Origin: Progne subis subis
Taxonomy: Eukaryota; Chordata; Aves; Passeriformes; Hirundinidae
NCBI GenBank assembly: GCA_022316685.1
Contig: JAKJHU010000066.1
Location: forward strand, 1,364,001 to 1,428,000
Reading direction: 5' to 3'
DNA: 64,000 bases
Of this stretch, positions 22,777 to 37,087 are shown one piece after another (position 1 is the first letter of the stretch; every line of letters starts with the position of its first letter). Made by a program: the position numbers and the translations under genes. Under the pieces are notes generated by a model. That model had not been told where the DNA came from, ran no database searches, and saw nothing but the letters and a program-made list of their open reading frames with translations.

Positions 22777-25700
22777 TAAGAAGCCAGGTTCTAAATTATG
22801 AAATAAGAGGTCATTAGACATGTTTACAATACAAGCTTGATCTAACTAAGATACTGCAAACAGCCCTCAAATCACTCCCAACCCTGAATAGTATTGCTCT
22901 TTTTAGTGCAATATTTATGCAGTTTAAGTGGAGCTAGTAAGATAATGGTGCTACAGTGAACAGTAATAGTGGACAGGATACACAGAATATCAAAATAAAG
23001 TGAAATCAGAAAAGAAGTCAGCCTGTAACAAGCTATGTTAATATTTGCCTATGCCTTTTTTTCTGTAGGCAGATGAAGATGCTGATACAGATCATTAATG
23101 CTCTTAAATTGTCATCATGCTAAGGTCAGTAGTAGTGCATGAGGTTGTTTGATCATATCATAAAATGCTCCTGAAGCGTGCTGTAGCTTTTTTCTTTTTT
23201 AATGTCTGGTTTCATTCGCCCTTGACCACCTTTGTTCTGTTCTAAATCATGACATAGATGGACTGAGGGAAAATGAAACAAAGTCCAAGACATACCTGCT
23301 GCATCAGATCCTTGAAAAATATTGAAGAGAATGTTTGCAGAGGGCCCCTAACTGCAAAAGCCAACAAATACACCAAAGCCCAGTATATTCCCTCTTGCTC
23401 CCCTTTTCTGTCTCTGAAAACAGAAATTGCTTCCTGAAAAAAACATTTTAATCTGTGGTAATGGGGTTCCAAAAATTCATGGGCTTTGCAGATTTTGAAC
23501 CCCTCAAATCTCACCCACAAAGACAGAGCAAGCAGTGAAGTCCAAGGGTGATCACTGGCTACAGAGAACCTGGGGGCTGTACTGGGGCTGGAACAGAAGC
23601 CCCTGACACATTCAGGGAGCCAAGGAGGCCATTTCCCAGCACATGAGAGGGGCAATGTCTAAAACAGGCCACGTTTGCGCTCTGAGGAGGCACCTGTGCT
23701 CCTGCAGACAGGGAGACATGCCCTGGGTGGAAGGGCATGCTCAGGAGGGATGCTTCTTGCCATGGTGGCAAGAGCATGACAGTCACAGCAAGGGAGCAGA
23801 GAGACAGCAGGGGACCACTGGTAAGAGCAGGCTGAGACATGATGGAAGGACACTGAGAACCCAAAGGGTTTCCTGTCAATTTCCCAGGAACCCAGAAAGC
23901 TGGTGCCTGAAAGAACTCAGCCCTTAAAAATCATTGTAAGAAATGGAAAGCAGTTTTTTTGAATATAAAATTCAAATTTTTGGGAAAGCTTGCTTTAAAC
24001 AGACAACCATCAGATCCTGATTGACTTGGGCTCACAACAGAGCAGTGTTAGCTCAGTACTGAATTAACTCACTATGTGTCGCTGGCTGCCATCAGCAGAT
24101 GTATTTTACAGGTGTTTAGTTTTGCTCACTCACATCTAAGCAATTTCATGATTTAAAAATCAAAGCTGATTGACTGAAACAAAAAGTTTCAAAAAGTTCC
24201 ATTTTTCCAAGCTTATTGCAGAAAAATACCTTGTCTTCTAGGAAGCGACTAATGGTATGCATATATGATTTTCCCATTTCAGGAAAAACATGAGATCTCA
24301 AAGTGCTAAGAACTGCTTCTGATGGTCCAGAAGGCATCCCTTCTCACCCCATATTCATTTGTAACTGTAAAAGCCTTAATAAGTAAAGCATCATCATTTC
24401 CAATTTTAACCTTACTCTCTTCCCTGAGGTAAGAACCCAAATATAACATCAGTTGGCTTCACCCAATGTCTAGAATTGCTGCTTCTCTACATAATGCTGT
24501 ATTACATTCATGACAATAATAATTCACCATATTTGAGCTAAAAGGTCGTCACAGCACCCTCAGGAACCCTAGGAACATGCACAGTAAGATAAAGCACCAC
24601 TACAATCCAATCTGAGAAGGATCTGTCCAGTGATATCGTACATCTGTATCTATGATTCTTCACTCTGCTTAATTAAAATGTTCATTACCTATGCTTTTAG
24701 AACTTTCAGCACCTCCAGAATTGCTCTATGCAGTATAACCTTGGGTTTTAAAGAAGATGAAGGACTGTCATAATTTCAAATACCCCATCAGAGAAACCTC
24801 CAGTCCTAACCCAAGCCACAAGCAGTCTTTGCATCCAGTGCAGTGGAGAGACAACTTCAGCATAAAATGCTCCACCAGTGATGGCACTATCTGTATTCAG
24901 CACACAATTCCACAGGGGGTATAATAAAACAAAGTCTGAAGCAAAGACAGGTAAAAACAATATTGAATTAGTATTTTCAAATTATATGCTTTTTCTAATT
25001 TGATACATAGAAACAAGTGACATTGGCTGGCTGGCTTATGGTTTAACCACAGCTTCATTACTAGAATTGGAATGCAGCATTGTTGGATTAAGCTATTTCC
25101 AGTGTTATTTAGTTCTGCTACAGAATTTTGCAGGTAAATACACTGTCTTAACTGTTATGATCTTTAACTACTTTTGCGATAAACTCTCTTTCTTAAAACT
25201 TGATGCAATTTCCCAGTTTGATCCTGACACTGCTCCCATGTCTCCAGCCTCTAAGTTCATTACTCATTCTTGTGATGTTTCTTCTCCTGGCTAGGATTAT
25301 CCCAGAGAGTTACTTGGGTATAAGAAAACAAATGAACTTGAATAAGAGGTCAAAGGCTAAGACTGGCATAAGCTGTTTTAGGTAAATGACATAACTTTAC
25401 CTAACCAACTGTTTATCCACAAAAATGCAGTCACAGCATAGACAGAGACACTTCTTGCCATCAAGTCTAGCTTAGAACTGGCACAGCAGACTCTCTCAGC
25501 AGTCAGGGAATCCATTGCTTGGGCTCTGCTTCCTTTCCTTAACTTTCCTTCTTTTGAAGTTTGATGTTTGCCAGGCTACAATCAAAACCTTCCTTGGTCT
25601 GCTCCCAATGATAACCATAGGGAATCCAACAGATAGGACCAAACATAAGGAAAACGAATCAGAAGCTACAAATCTGTGGATGATGCTCTGAGAAAGACAG

Positions 25701-28189
25701 AAAAATGGTTTGGTTCGGGTTGTGCTTCTCTTTGCAAGATGAACCCTTCTCTCTCTTTGAAGCAGCCAGCAAATAACTCATGACATGCAAAAGCTTCTGA
25801 CTGCAGTGGAGGAAGAGCTGGACCCTTGGTCCAACCAAGGTGGTTCAGCTTTGCTTGAGCCATCTTGGAAGCAAGCACAGAATTCTCTCAGCCTTTCTGA
25901 CTCAAGCTGAAAGTGCTAATTTTAAAGGAGCAGAAGAAAAGAACTTGTTCACAGATGATTTTCAGCTGGAGCCAGCAGAAAAAGGTAAAGGAAAATAAAA
26001 TGTCGGAACTTTTGATTCATGCCTCTAAGTAAACATGTTTTGATATAATATCACTGTTATTTTCAAAAAAGCCCTGAATTTAACTCTTCCTAATTTAGCT
26101 CCCCCAAACTGACACAAGAAATAATGGTTTTCCTCCTAAAGATTTGTTCTTTAATCACTTTAGATGCTATCCTCTGTACACTCAGGAATGGTGTTCCCAG
26201 CATTGACAGTCAAAGAACAAGGTAATTGTTGTATACAGAATACTGTTTCTCACAAGAGAAATGGGAAGTCTCTGGATATATAGAATCTGTGTGGATTACA
26301 GCATTTTATTTGTCTTCTGACTGATAGGCAAAAGTTTACAATGGCTTGTAGCATTTTGAAAAACCAAATCAAATAAAAGAGGGCGGGTGCTCGAATTAAC
26401 TCCTTATACTCCTTGATTTTAGAAATCATTCATAAAACACTGAACACAACATTATCTGAACATAAATACAGCCTCAGTATACTTTGTTGGCAGTGACAGC
26501 CAAGATCAATATTGGAGACCAAATGCCAGCAGTAAAAGGGTATGTCAGTCAGTATTTCACTGACTAACTGCCCTTATCTGAAGCTCTCATGCTTCACTGG
26601 GTGAAAATACAGTCATTGATCTTAGTGTCACAACTCAAATTCTTCATATATCAACTAGTTTCCCCCCCAACCCCCCTTCTCAGCTGAATTTCTGGGCCAT
26701 TATTTATTTTTAAGATCAATATTTCTATTACTCTCACATGAACTACACTTTTATTATATTAACCTTTAAGTACAATTTTTAACATATCTGTTTGGTGTAA
26801 TGTCACATGTTTTAACTCAACATCTCTTTTAAAACTGCCAGAGATGAAGTTCAGGTTTCTTTAAGTGTTTGTGGCAAAAACTACTCTGTAGATTTAGTAG
26901 CTAAATCCACCCTATGCAGCTCTCTGTGGCTGTGCAGGTGTGCTTTCAAGGATTCAGCTTCCCTTTCCAGGAATTCACAGCTCAGCTGGAAGAATTTTTC
27001 TCTGAAGAGTTTTTCTTAGCAATTGATGACTGCTTTACCTTAAAGCACTTAAGTGCTGGAAATTAGCAGGACAAAAATCCAGCCACGCAAACTGCCCCAT
27101 GTCTGAAGGAGATTGTTCTGCTGAACAGTCCTAGGGCAGGGTTTAATGTATGTTGTGTATATGGATCAGGTCTCTGGCTTGCTTCATGGTCTCTGAATTT
27201 CACTTTTCCTGTGTGCAAATATGAAGTACAGCCTACTTTGGTTAATTACTTTGGATTTAAAAATCAATGAAACCATATTCCAGAAGTAGTAAATGTAATT
27301 GTCTGATCTACATTAAATGCTCTGTGAGATTACTCATTAATAAAGTAATTGAAGTTAAATGCTCTGAGATCTTTAAATAAAAAAAGCATTAGATGGATGA
27401 TAAAAAATATACAGACATTGTAAAATATATTACTGTCTTAAGGAATAAGTTTTAAACTAAAAATTTGAGGGAGATTATTAAAAACCACAATAAAACTCTC
27501 TCCTCTGTTACTGTAACATAACACTTCTCACTAGCTCATTCACTCAACTTAGTGAAAATTACAGCAAACTCCTGTCTATCTTGGAACTAATACAAACAGG
27601 GTAATTCCTTTATTATTTGATTATCAGAGAGAGAATCCTTGAGCTATGTGGGTTTTACTGCTCCAGAGACCCTTCCAATCTTACTTTAAGAACTACCAGA
27701 AAGTAAAATTAGTGAGACACACTAAGCAATGCAAACACTACTTTATTTTTTTAAAATTATTATTATTTAAAGTTTCAGTGTATTATGTTAGGACTACACT
27801 TTTAATGCGGAAGTTGATGTCTCCCAAAGGAAATCATTCTACCCCAAAATGTTTCATCAATTATTGCGTTGTTCCATCATTATCCAAATTGTCAAAGCAA
27901 TTTCATTATAAATCCCACATAAAGTAGCACTAAGGGGTAATGGCAAAATGGCTTTGGTCCCTGTAGGACCATCTCAAGAAAAATAATTTCAGGCAGAGAG
28001 GAAACGGTGCTTTGTTCTTGTGCTGTGGGAGGGAAGTTTTTCTTTCTTGGCTACGCCTCCACGACACAAAAATCCCCACAAATGGGGACTGCTCAAGCAA
28101 GAAGCAGGGAAAACTGCACACTATACACAAGTTGGTTCATTTAGGGATCCCACAGCAAAGGTTTAATGATAACGGGACTGATTGGAGCT
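22777..28189. other. Unique non-coding sequence, no gene seen
   Basis: Mostly AT-rich. A GC-richer, stop-poor patch at 23540-23930 has frames open in several registers (137, 106, 94 and 64 codons) on both strands, none with a recognisable domain. A TTATTATTATTT run is at about 27755. No gene supported. Confidence 0.68.
26662..26676. repeat. C-rich tract, C7-AA-C6
   Basis: Two C runs separated by AA in otherwise AT-rich DNA. Confidence 0.85.
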
Positions 28190-28400
28190 GGATATGTAAA
28201 GAGGTTTAATTTCTCAGCTGCAGAGAGCTCTTCAGGGGAAGAATGCAGTGGGAGGATGGGAGGGGAAAAGATTGTGTGCCCACAGGCCGGCGTGCACAGA
28301 CGGGTAGGATGGAGACGTCTGTTTGTACATAAATAACCTCTCAGCTACAGTCAAAATTTTCCTTTATCTGTACAAAGCTGTGTATGCAGCATTAGCACAC
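28190..28400. promoter_or_regulatory. CpG-bearing block, candidate regulatory element
   Basis: The core CAGGCCGGCGTGCACAGACG is followed by GGAGACGTCTG, which includes the same AGACGTCT octamer (28313-28320) seen near 18.26 kb. E-box-like CAGCTG is at the left edge. Overall it is more GC-rich than its surroundings, with no open frame or repeat. Confidence 0.27.
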
Positions 28401-29587
28401 AGACCTCAGAAAGTAAGATGTCTGGGCTGCTTTCTCTAATTGAAGATAAAAAGATATAAGGTGAGGATTTCCTTCAGGGCAGGGAGAAGTCATGAAAAGA
28501 CTTATTTTTTAGAATTAATTCTGCAAAGTTAAAATATTAATTGCACAGCATTCTTGCATGTAGGTCATGAGGACAAAACACATTGACCCTTTTTATGGTT
28601 AGAAACATCTCTTGGGTGAAGGCAGAAAAGGTGCAAAGTCAAAACGAAATATAAATAAATAAAAGAATAAGAACAACTCTACAGACCATGAAATACCCAC
28701 TCATGCACTGGATAAAATAACCCCTCCCTAGACTGCAAACAGTTCAGAAGAAACTTAAAACGTAAATATACAAAGAAAGAAATCCTGTTTTAACTGATGA
28801 ACACAAAGAGAGACAATAAAACGGTTGCTGGTTGGGGGAATTTTCGTTTTATTTCTGGCTCTTATAGAAGGAAAATTATTTCACTTCTCTGTGCCACAAC
28901 AGAAGAACATGAAAAATTACTACAGAATTGCACAAGGGAATTTTTGAGGGTTACTTAACATTTAATGAAAGGTTTGAGGTTCTTATGTGAACACCACCAC
29001 AACAGCAACTAATATTAATTAAAGACTAATTTTTATAGGGCTGAAATATGACCTTCATCCAGCTACACTTATTATAGTTTATTCCAAATTTATCTACTGC
29101 CAAGTTTACAAGTCACTCAAGTTCACTCCTTTCAAATATACTTTTACTAAAATGCAGTAATTAAACTTGCCAGATTTTTATGCCTTTATTACTAGTTATA
29201 AATAAAGAAATAAAATAAAATAAAAAAATCCTTTTATTTCAAGGCTCCATGCTGCAGAAAGCCTCAGGGTAAAATGAAATTTTAAGTGACTGAATCGTTG
29301 AACACCAAATTCTTAAATGCTTTCTGCAATTCTGAAATTTCTGTGCCTTACCGATTCAGTCTCTCTGTCCTTTTGCTGTACTCATAACCCATGACCAGAG
29401 ACACAGGATTTAAACCTCAAATTAGGGATAGATAGCACTGTATTCTGGATATAAAATACATCATCAGTGGCCACATCACTATATCAGGCCATCTCATTAG
29501 CATATACTAAAAGAAATAGTAAAAATTAAATAGGAAAATGGTGTGGTGACAAAAATTGTTCTGCTTGCCTCTCTTATCTTTCTAGAT

Positions 29588-29602
29588 AAAAAAAAAAAAA
29601 AA
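29588..29602. repeat. Poly-A tract, A15
   Basis: Uninterrupted A run followed by further A-rich sequence to about 29635. Confidence 0.93.
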
Positions 29603-29885
29603 CCAAAAACCTAATATGGAGAAAAGAAAAAAAAAGCTGTATCTGAGAAGAAAACGCTTACATTTGCTTTTCTATCCTGTTGTCCATCTTTGGATGCCAG
29701 TAGAGGAAACAGTGTCTTGGTCATAGCGTCCCTGAGCCTGTTGTCTCTGCCAAAGTCAGAGCCACCCCAATCAAAGCTCCTGGGGCTGTTAAGTACAGTG
29801 TGGCTGGACCTTCAAGAGGACTGACAGAAACTTTTCTACCTTCCACCTTACAATACAGACACTTAATTCTGGCACAGAGATACAG

Positions 29886-29947
29886 ATTAAAACAAAAACA
29901 AAACCAACCAACCAACCAACCAACCAACAAACAAACAAAACCCCCCC
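29886..29947. repeat. (CCAA)n / (ACAA)n compound repeat ending in C7
   Basis: An A-rich lead, about six CCAA units (29903-29928), three ACAA units and then C7. On the minus strand it reads as a WLVG-type peptide repeat, which is a repeat artefact. Confidence 0.95.
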
Positions 29948-30218
29948 AAAAGACTAAACCCCTTTCTTTGCCCCAGTTAAGTACAAGTCCTACGTGCCAC
30001 TGTGCACACAGAACAACCTCCCATTGCTTTCAAGTTACTCTTCCTGTTTACAGAGGGAGAATAAGTATGAAACCAAACCCCAGAGTAGGATGTTAAAACC
30101 ACACTCAATCTTGCAAACCAGCTTCAGGTCAGCTCTTGTTTTCTTCAATCATTAGGGTTTTCCCTTACTGTGCTCAAGACCTTGGAGCCTGTTATCATTG
30201 ACTGCCATAAGGAAAAAC

Positions 30219-30223
<5 letters not shown>

Positions 30224-30256
<33 letters not shown>
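30224..30256. repeat. Poly-A tract, A33
   Basis: Uninterrupted A33. I see no AATAAA signal within the 40 bases upstream, so nothing marks it as the tail of a retrocopy. Confidence 0.95.
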
Positions 30257-30258
<2 letters not shown>

Positions 30259-33200
30259 GAAAAATAAAAATACATACACAGATTATAGCTATGGGTCCAT
30301 AATCAGGGACCAGATTCCTTGCTGGTGATAAGGATTCATCATGGACCTGGTACCACACTCTCATTTGGGCCACTCCAAACCACCATGACTTCTACATGTC
30401 TATGGATGCAATTCCAAGTCTCTCCAAAATGTCCACTGCTCTGGAGAAGCTGAAAGCATCAACCTATATGTGATTTTTCACCATTCACAGTAGCCAAAGA
30501 GCACTCTGATGAGTACAGTTTAAATATGGGATCTACTGAGGGAGAGAGGGAAGAAAATAATTTATATCAAACCAATTAGCACTGTTCATCAAGATGCTTC
30601 ATGTGATCCTTAACAGCACAACTTGAAATGAAAAAAGTAATACATGCAGCAACTAGGTAGCAGTAGGGTGTGACAGGTCACTAACCAAGAGCAGATTGCA
30701 GTGAAGCAGGGGGGGGAAAGGAAAGATTACAAAATATCAATAGAACTAACGTGACTGCCATTGATGGGATTAACTCTCTCAGACCAGAAGCTGTAGCAAA
30801 AGGCGAAGTTGATATTGTATTCATTGTCAATTCCCCATCTGTACTTGTGACATGAAATGGTCGTTTTGCCAATCTTTTTTTGCTGGAAAAAATATTTTGA
30901 AGAACTAAGAAACAATACCTCAAAAGGGAAAAAATCAATTCTGACAGTGGTGAGACAGGCTTCTGTCACGGGTGATAAGAAAAAGGACATTAAAAAAATG
31001 TAGATATTTATATCACATGACACAAAGCACTTTTCTACAGACATGTCCAATTTGAGTTACTTTATTGCACAGTTAAGGTGATGGCATATGTTATCATTTT
31101 TCCCCAAGAGCAGAAAGAGATACTTATATTTCAGCATGTGAAATATGCTATCACCAGGCAGGTTGGAAGAAACTGTATTCAATTTCTACAACCACATTTT
31201 CGTGAGCTGGCTTTTCATGCACCCTAAACAAAGGGTGAGCACACTGAATTTGAAGGATTTCACTTCTCTGGTTATGCGCCTTCAAATCTGTTTTAAAGAA
31301 GCGTGTAATGCTGGTGATAACTTTTGGTCAAGTGGGTCATTGAATTTATTAAATTTCCTTTTTTTAAAATAAATGAGTTCAAAACCTACTCTCATGCTTA
31401 TATATAAGAATACTGGAATGCTGGAATCTGGAGAATATACTCTATAAATCTATTTCTAAATGCAAAGCATGGAGAGGAAAACAGAAATCCTTTTAATTAG
31501 TTCTCAACTTGCTTTTTGACTAACACATATGCAGGGGCTTCAACTGTATTTTCTCTTATTGTTAGTACTAGTGAACACTTGTGGTTCATTGACTGAGCCT
31601 CATTACCCCTGGAGATTGTTTGTTCATCTGTTTGTCAGAATTTAATTACTGGAGCACAGCCACTGGTAGAAGGACGTTCATGCAAGAGCCTAGTATTTTT
31701 CTCTTCTCCATCTAATGCATGTCTATTTTCTCTCTAAAAAATTGCTCTTAATCAGCTTGTCACTGTGCAGAACAGTACATTTCACATGAGAAGGAGGGGT
31801 CTATCAGAGGCACAAATGCTCTTCTGCAGCCATCTCTGGAAATCTGCTTTCTCAATCAAACGGACAAAGAACTCAGCAGCTCCTGACTTTTTATTCAGAA
31901 AGACAAAGTCAATGGCTCTGCAGTACTCTGTGATCACCAACTCTGCTTTCCAGCTGCATTGCTGAAGCAGAACTCCCCTGAAAAATGCAAGGGCAACACT
32001 ACAGGTGACAGAAAGGAATCACAGCTGACTTCTTGGAGGCAGCAGCAGTGCACCTGCCCTTCACCAGTAATCTCTGCCCACAGTCCCCTTGAAACAGACT
32101 CCTTACAAATTTGGCCGAGAAGTCACTGTGCTAATCTCACACATCTCTACAGTCACAAAGATGTAGCTCTGAATGATACACCTGCATCTGTATATTCAGA
32201 CAGACAAGAAACCAAAGCTCACAGCTTCACCTTTTCTTTTCACCTATGGAGAAAACCACAGGTTCACATTTCACCGGGCTGTCACCCAGCCTGAGTTATT
32301 ACCTGCAAATATACACCAGAAAAATGAGGGCAAAATGAGTAAGAACCTGCATACCATATTTCAACTAATGGAATGGCCTTAAGGCCAGAATTTCTAAAAC
32401 CTAGACAAAGTATTTTTTTTTTTATCAAATACCTTGAAAAAACTGTTTTCAAATAATTTCAAAGCCTTTCTTAATAAGCTTGCAACAAAAATATTGTATT
32501 AACTTTTTCGTCTTGAACATCCTCAACTGTTGAAACACACTGAATCTGAAAAAAAATCAACCTACAGAAAATGAATGGTATTTCAGTAAGACATAACTAT
32601 TCTGCCACAGTCAGACTGTTTTCCAGGTAGAAGATCAATTTTTACCGTTTGCTAACACACATTCAAGCTAAACATAAGAAAGTCACAGAGCATATTAACA
32701 CACATCAAAAAGTCAAAGTGAACCATTTGATATCCACAGAGTATAGTTTAATTATGCATTTTCTTTAGCATTTATTGTGGAAACATACCTCCCAAACTGA
32801 ATCCAAACCAGTGTCTTGCCCCTATTTTACAATCACCATAAATGAGAATGGTCTCCTAGTATTGCTGTTTTAATGGCACCACTTAGCAGCATTCAAGGGT
32901 ATAGAGTAGGACTCAGGAGGCTGAGAATCCTATTTGAATGCATAATAAAGAAGCATCTGAAGTTTTACTAGGTTTATTAAATTGTTTATGGCTATTTTGG
33001 TAGTAGCTGTTAAATTAATCATCCTAAAAAAAATTAAAAGGAGAAAGAAAAGAATAGGTAACACTGGCTATTATCACAATTTTTATATGAGTCTAATAAC
33101 AATGCTACACTTTATTTTAAAAGCCCTGATTCTTGGAGTCTTATTTATATGGGTATCTTGCCTTTCATTTTCATATAAAACAGCCATTGAATAAAGCTCA

Positions 33201-33424
33201 GAGTGACATGAATTGTTAAGGTTCAGATATCAATAGGCAACTAAAAAGGATGCAACTATTTAAAAAATTTCTCAGTTTTTAAGCCTCTGAAAATCTTGTG
33301 ACATCTGATTCATGAATTTCAGAGTGGCTACACTGACATCTCCACTTCAAAGCTTTCTTTTTTCACCATATATCTAGACTGCAAAAATTAATTTCCTGAA
33401 TTCGTCTGAGTCATTTCATTTAAC

Positions 33425-33645
33425 AATTTAAGAAGACAAACAAAGCAGGCGGCCCTTCCACTGCCCGCTGCGGCGAGTCAAATTGTGCAGATAAACAAAA
33501 TGATTACCAGGGCATGCAGGAGGGAGAGAGTCAAAGAGCTGCCTTTACTGGTTGGTTAAAAACACAATCAAATTAATTGCCAAATAGTTGTCTGCACCGT
33601 CTGGTCTCAGGGCAATTTGGAAATAAAAGGATACCTGGTGCACAG
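33425..33645. promoter_or_regulatory. Candidate conserved non-coding element
   Basis: A GC-rich core, GCGGCCC then CCCGCTGCGGCGAGTC, is embedded in AT-rich DNA. It is followed by AATCAAATTAATTGCC and GCACCGTCTGG. A GC core with CpGs next to a homeodomain-type TTAATTG site is typical of vertebrate enhancers. No coding frame spans it. Confidence 0.3.
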
Positions 33646-36169
33646 GACACACGCACACCTGTATGGGCATGGGAGGAGAGGGAGCAGGAATGGGATAGCT
33701 CAGGTTTATCTCAGTTTTTTTTCCATCCCAGAGCCAGTAAAGACATGGACCTGCAAAGGTTCATTGCAACAGCACAGATACACCCATCTACTCCTTAAGA
33801 GGTTTGGGTTTTTTGTTGTTTTTTTTTTTTCAGGCTCATTTGTTTTCTTAATAATTCAACCCACATATTTGTGTTTCTTACAAAACAAAATGATATAAAC
33901 TGGAAACATTTTTAAAAATTCTCCTCCACAGCTAATTACTGATGCTGAGGATTAACATTCTGTGGCACTTCAGCTTTAGTTACTTTCCCTAATTAATGTC
34001 ATATTTGCAAAGATCTGTAAAAACACTGTTTAGGTAAATGATGTGCATTCATTAACTATTTAATGCTCGTGTCTATTTTTTTAAAGTATTTGGAATGTCT
34101 CTTGAAATTTCTACAGATAACCTTTAAAGCCTCAAGGGATCTGTAGGGGCCTTAAATAAATGCCAAAATTACATTAATTGTCCAGAAAAAAGGTGCTTCT
34201 GTCGGGCATGTTGAGAGCCCTTCAAAAATGCACACATGTATTCATTTCTAAATACTTACATGAGAAAAATTTGATCCTCATGTGCAAAACAAAAACTTCT
34301 GTGACAATGCTTGAGTCGCCACACAGTAACATCCAAGCTGTTATTAATAGGAGCGTGTGGGTAAGGGTGGTTTCTTTGCTCTGGGTGGGCAGACAAACCA
34401 TCTCTGATATTCTTTTCCTGCACCACAGAGCACAGCCCACAAGATGAAGGCACCTTTTCTGTGTATCTTCGTGTAAACTGTGAAGCATGGAGCAGCTTTT
34501 TTGGTGACAGAGGATTCTCTGAAAGCCGAGACATACAGATATTGCCACTGCAATGGAGTAAGAATGTTTTTTTGAAGACTACCTGCCTATTTACAGCCCT
34601 CATGTGGGCTTGGCTGTTACAGTCTGAGCACTTGACAGTAAGCCAGCTGAACCACAGGAAACCCTCAGTACTTGTCCTGGCCTGTTCAGATTAAAATAAA
34701 TGTTGACATTTCAGTAAATGCTTTTCTTGAGAGGGTTAACAACCGGCATCACCATGGTCCCCTCAAGGCTAAGGCATCCTGGGGATTTTTATAGCAAATA
34801 TATCTTTTTGACCTTTTTTTATTTTTTTTTATTTTTTTTTTTTCCAAATGCATTTGTACCATTGCGACAACAGACAGCGCTGCAAAGGGAGAAACTGCAC
34901 TGGGCATGAGGAAGGAGATGACAAACCCCATCCAGGTCAAGCAGGCAGGTTTTGAAGGCTGTGATGATGCCTTTGGGTCGTGGAGCCAGACAATGGCCAC
35001 AGGCCCTGATGCACACAAGAGCATTGCAAACCTGTGTGATGGCTGTGTGGGGCATGTGCTCAACACAGCACAAGTCAAATACCAGACTGTACGACAAATT
35101 TCTTCTATTTTTTACGTTTTGTGGTGGAAGAACTGTGTGCAGCCCTGACCTCTGCCTGGGACAGGGGACATACACAGAAGGAAGAAAGTCATTCTAGACA
35201 GGTCCCTCTGTCCTCTCTAACTTCTGTCTCCTTGCAAAAGTAAACAAAACCTGTCACTGTTTGGCAAAGAGGCTGTTTTAAAGACAAAATTTTAGGACCA
35301 AGTTCTCAGGGGAGATAGACTGCAAATCTGACAGTAAACCCACTTGCTCTCCAGCACTGTCACCAAAGACAAGATGACCACCTTGAGATTAAACAATATC
35401 ATAGTCCATCTCCTAGACAGAGATTAGAAATAGATTACAGGTAGATTAGAAATGCCTTTTGTGATAACTTGTAAAATAAGCATCACAGCAGGACAGCTGT
35501 GGAAACAGGAGCTGCGTTCCCCTCTTTGCTTCCCCTCCAACTTAGTGCAACTCACTTTGTTCATCTGAGGCCCCACCACCAGAGATGGTTTCCAAGGGGG
35601 AACTCAGCCAGTACAAACCAGTTACAAACCAGTCAACATCAGGGGGCTGCAACTAGTTTTTCCTGTCATCCTTAACACTCTATTCTGTCTGCACACCGCA
35701 CTTATTCCCACAAGTGCACGCTGCTGCATGTGGTATACGCTGCAAATTCCTCTGGAGATTGCAAAAAGCAATGGCAACAAGAACAATTCTGGTGAGAAAA
35801 ACAATCACGTGTATTTGTAGGGCTCAGTCTTACACAGTACAAGCTGTAGCTAAAAATAAAAGAAAATTAGTGAAAAATATGAATTTATGTAAGTGTGCAT
35901 AATTCAAAAAACCCTATACTCTTAATTTTCAACCTTTGGAATATGTAGAAAATATTCTGTAAAGAATGAGACAATTTAGCACATAATTTACAATCTTAAA
36001 TGATTTCTTCAATAGAAACAAAGGACCTGTAATCACACTGAAAGGTATTTTAAAAGACAGCAGAGCTTGTGTCTGACCCAAGAAAGTAGGTAGACCTTCA
36101 CTGCCTGTTAATCAAAGAGAACCAAATGAGAAGAGAGATAACTGTAGGAATAAGGGACAGACACAATGA
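33646..36169. other. Non-coding, with a stop-poor patch at 34220-35200
   Basis: Several frames of 80-118 codons are open on both strands between 34222 and 35197. Being open in many registers at once argues for composition rather than coding. The T-rich tract at 34814 splits the patch. No gene recognised. Confidence 0.65.
34814..34843. repeat. T-rich tract (T7-A-T9-A-T12)
   Basis: A poly-T stretch with two A interruptions. Confidence 0.95.
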
Positions 36170-36310
36170 ATAGCCTGAAAGATTAAAAGCAGATCAAATT
36201 CAGTTATTATTTTTGCAGAAATAATAAAGCTCAATTACGCTGTTTTCACACACGGTTATTTGACTTACTGTGGAATTAAAATGGACACAATTAATAAATA
36301 CAAAGTATTC
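36170..36310. promoter_or_regulatory. Homeodomain-motif cluster, weak candidate
   Basis: The block carries GCTCAATTACGCTG, CACACGGTTATTTGAC and ACACAATTAATAAATAC within 140 bp. CpGs survive inside AT-rich sequence. Support is weak. Confidence 0.22.
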
Positions 36311-37087
36311 AGTTAAAACAGAAGCATGGGGAACATTTCTACAACTGCAGCTAAATTGTTGCAGTGCTTTTTCTGCCTATATCATTTGTATCTTGAATAT
36401 AACCTGGAATTAGGCATAAAGAATTTCATTATTACCAGTCACATTATAAAAGCAGGCTCTGTATAAACAGGTTGGGTCCCTCTGGCAGATGCATCTAAGA
36501 TAGGTTGCAAAAATCCAAGAGCAGGATATAGAACAGCACAGAGCACTCTCCATAAAACATTCCCCTCTTGATCACCATTTAATCATAGTGTCTACTTGGC
36601 CTTCTTCTCAATTTCTTCCCTTCTTCCACCTCTTCTACTAAAGCCCTCAGTGCAACACATGGCTGTGATGGTTCTAGTGGCACATCACTTGGCTGGGATG
36701 CATTTCTATGTACCCAGCACTCCAAGGGACAGCCTCGTCACGCCCAGGAGTTTTCACCTGCTTCAACAAACTGACATCATCACTGCAGCATCACACCACC
36801 TTCACAGCACTAGAAATAATGAATTGCACAGCAGTGAACACTCTGATCTTCTGCTTTTACTCTCTCCTTCCAATGTAAAAAGCAAACGTCACATCTGACT
36901 GCTAAGCAAGACAGCTACAAACCAAAACCAGCATTTAAAAAAACCTAAAAATTCAATTTTACCACAGTCACTTGAAACACGTATGATCCAAAGGCATCTT
37001 CCAGTACTATAATTGCTGTTTTATTTAAATCACTGAGAGCTCAATCTGACAACTGAAAATATACTTTTGTTTTTCAAAATGACTCAA

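Larger units (their letters stand above)
28401..33424. other. Unique non-coding sequence with many A-rich tracts
   Basis: Besides the listed poly-A and CCAA tracts there are AAATAAAT runs near 28650 and 29205-29228. Frames reach at most 111 codons (31959-32294 plus) with no domain. A G7 run is at about 30711. Confidence 0.7.

Noticed and set aside
29721..29930. Minus-strand peptide with a VGWLVGW repeat
   Set aside because: Encoded by the CCAA tandem repeat.
30224..30256. A33 as the tail of a processed pseudogene
   Set aside because: No polyadenylation hexamer upstream and no coding remnant on the expected side.
34222..35197. Several frames of 80-118 codons on both strands
   Set aside because: Open in many registers at once, interrupted by a T-rich tract, no recognisable product.
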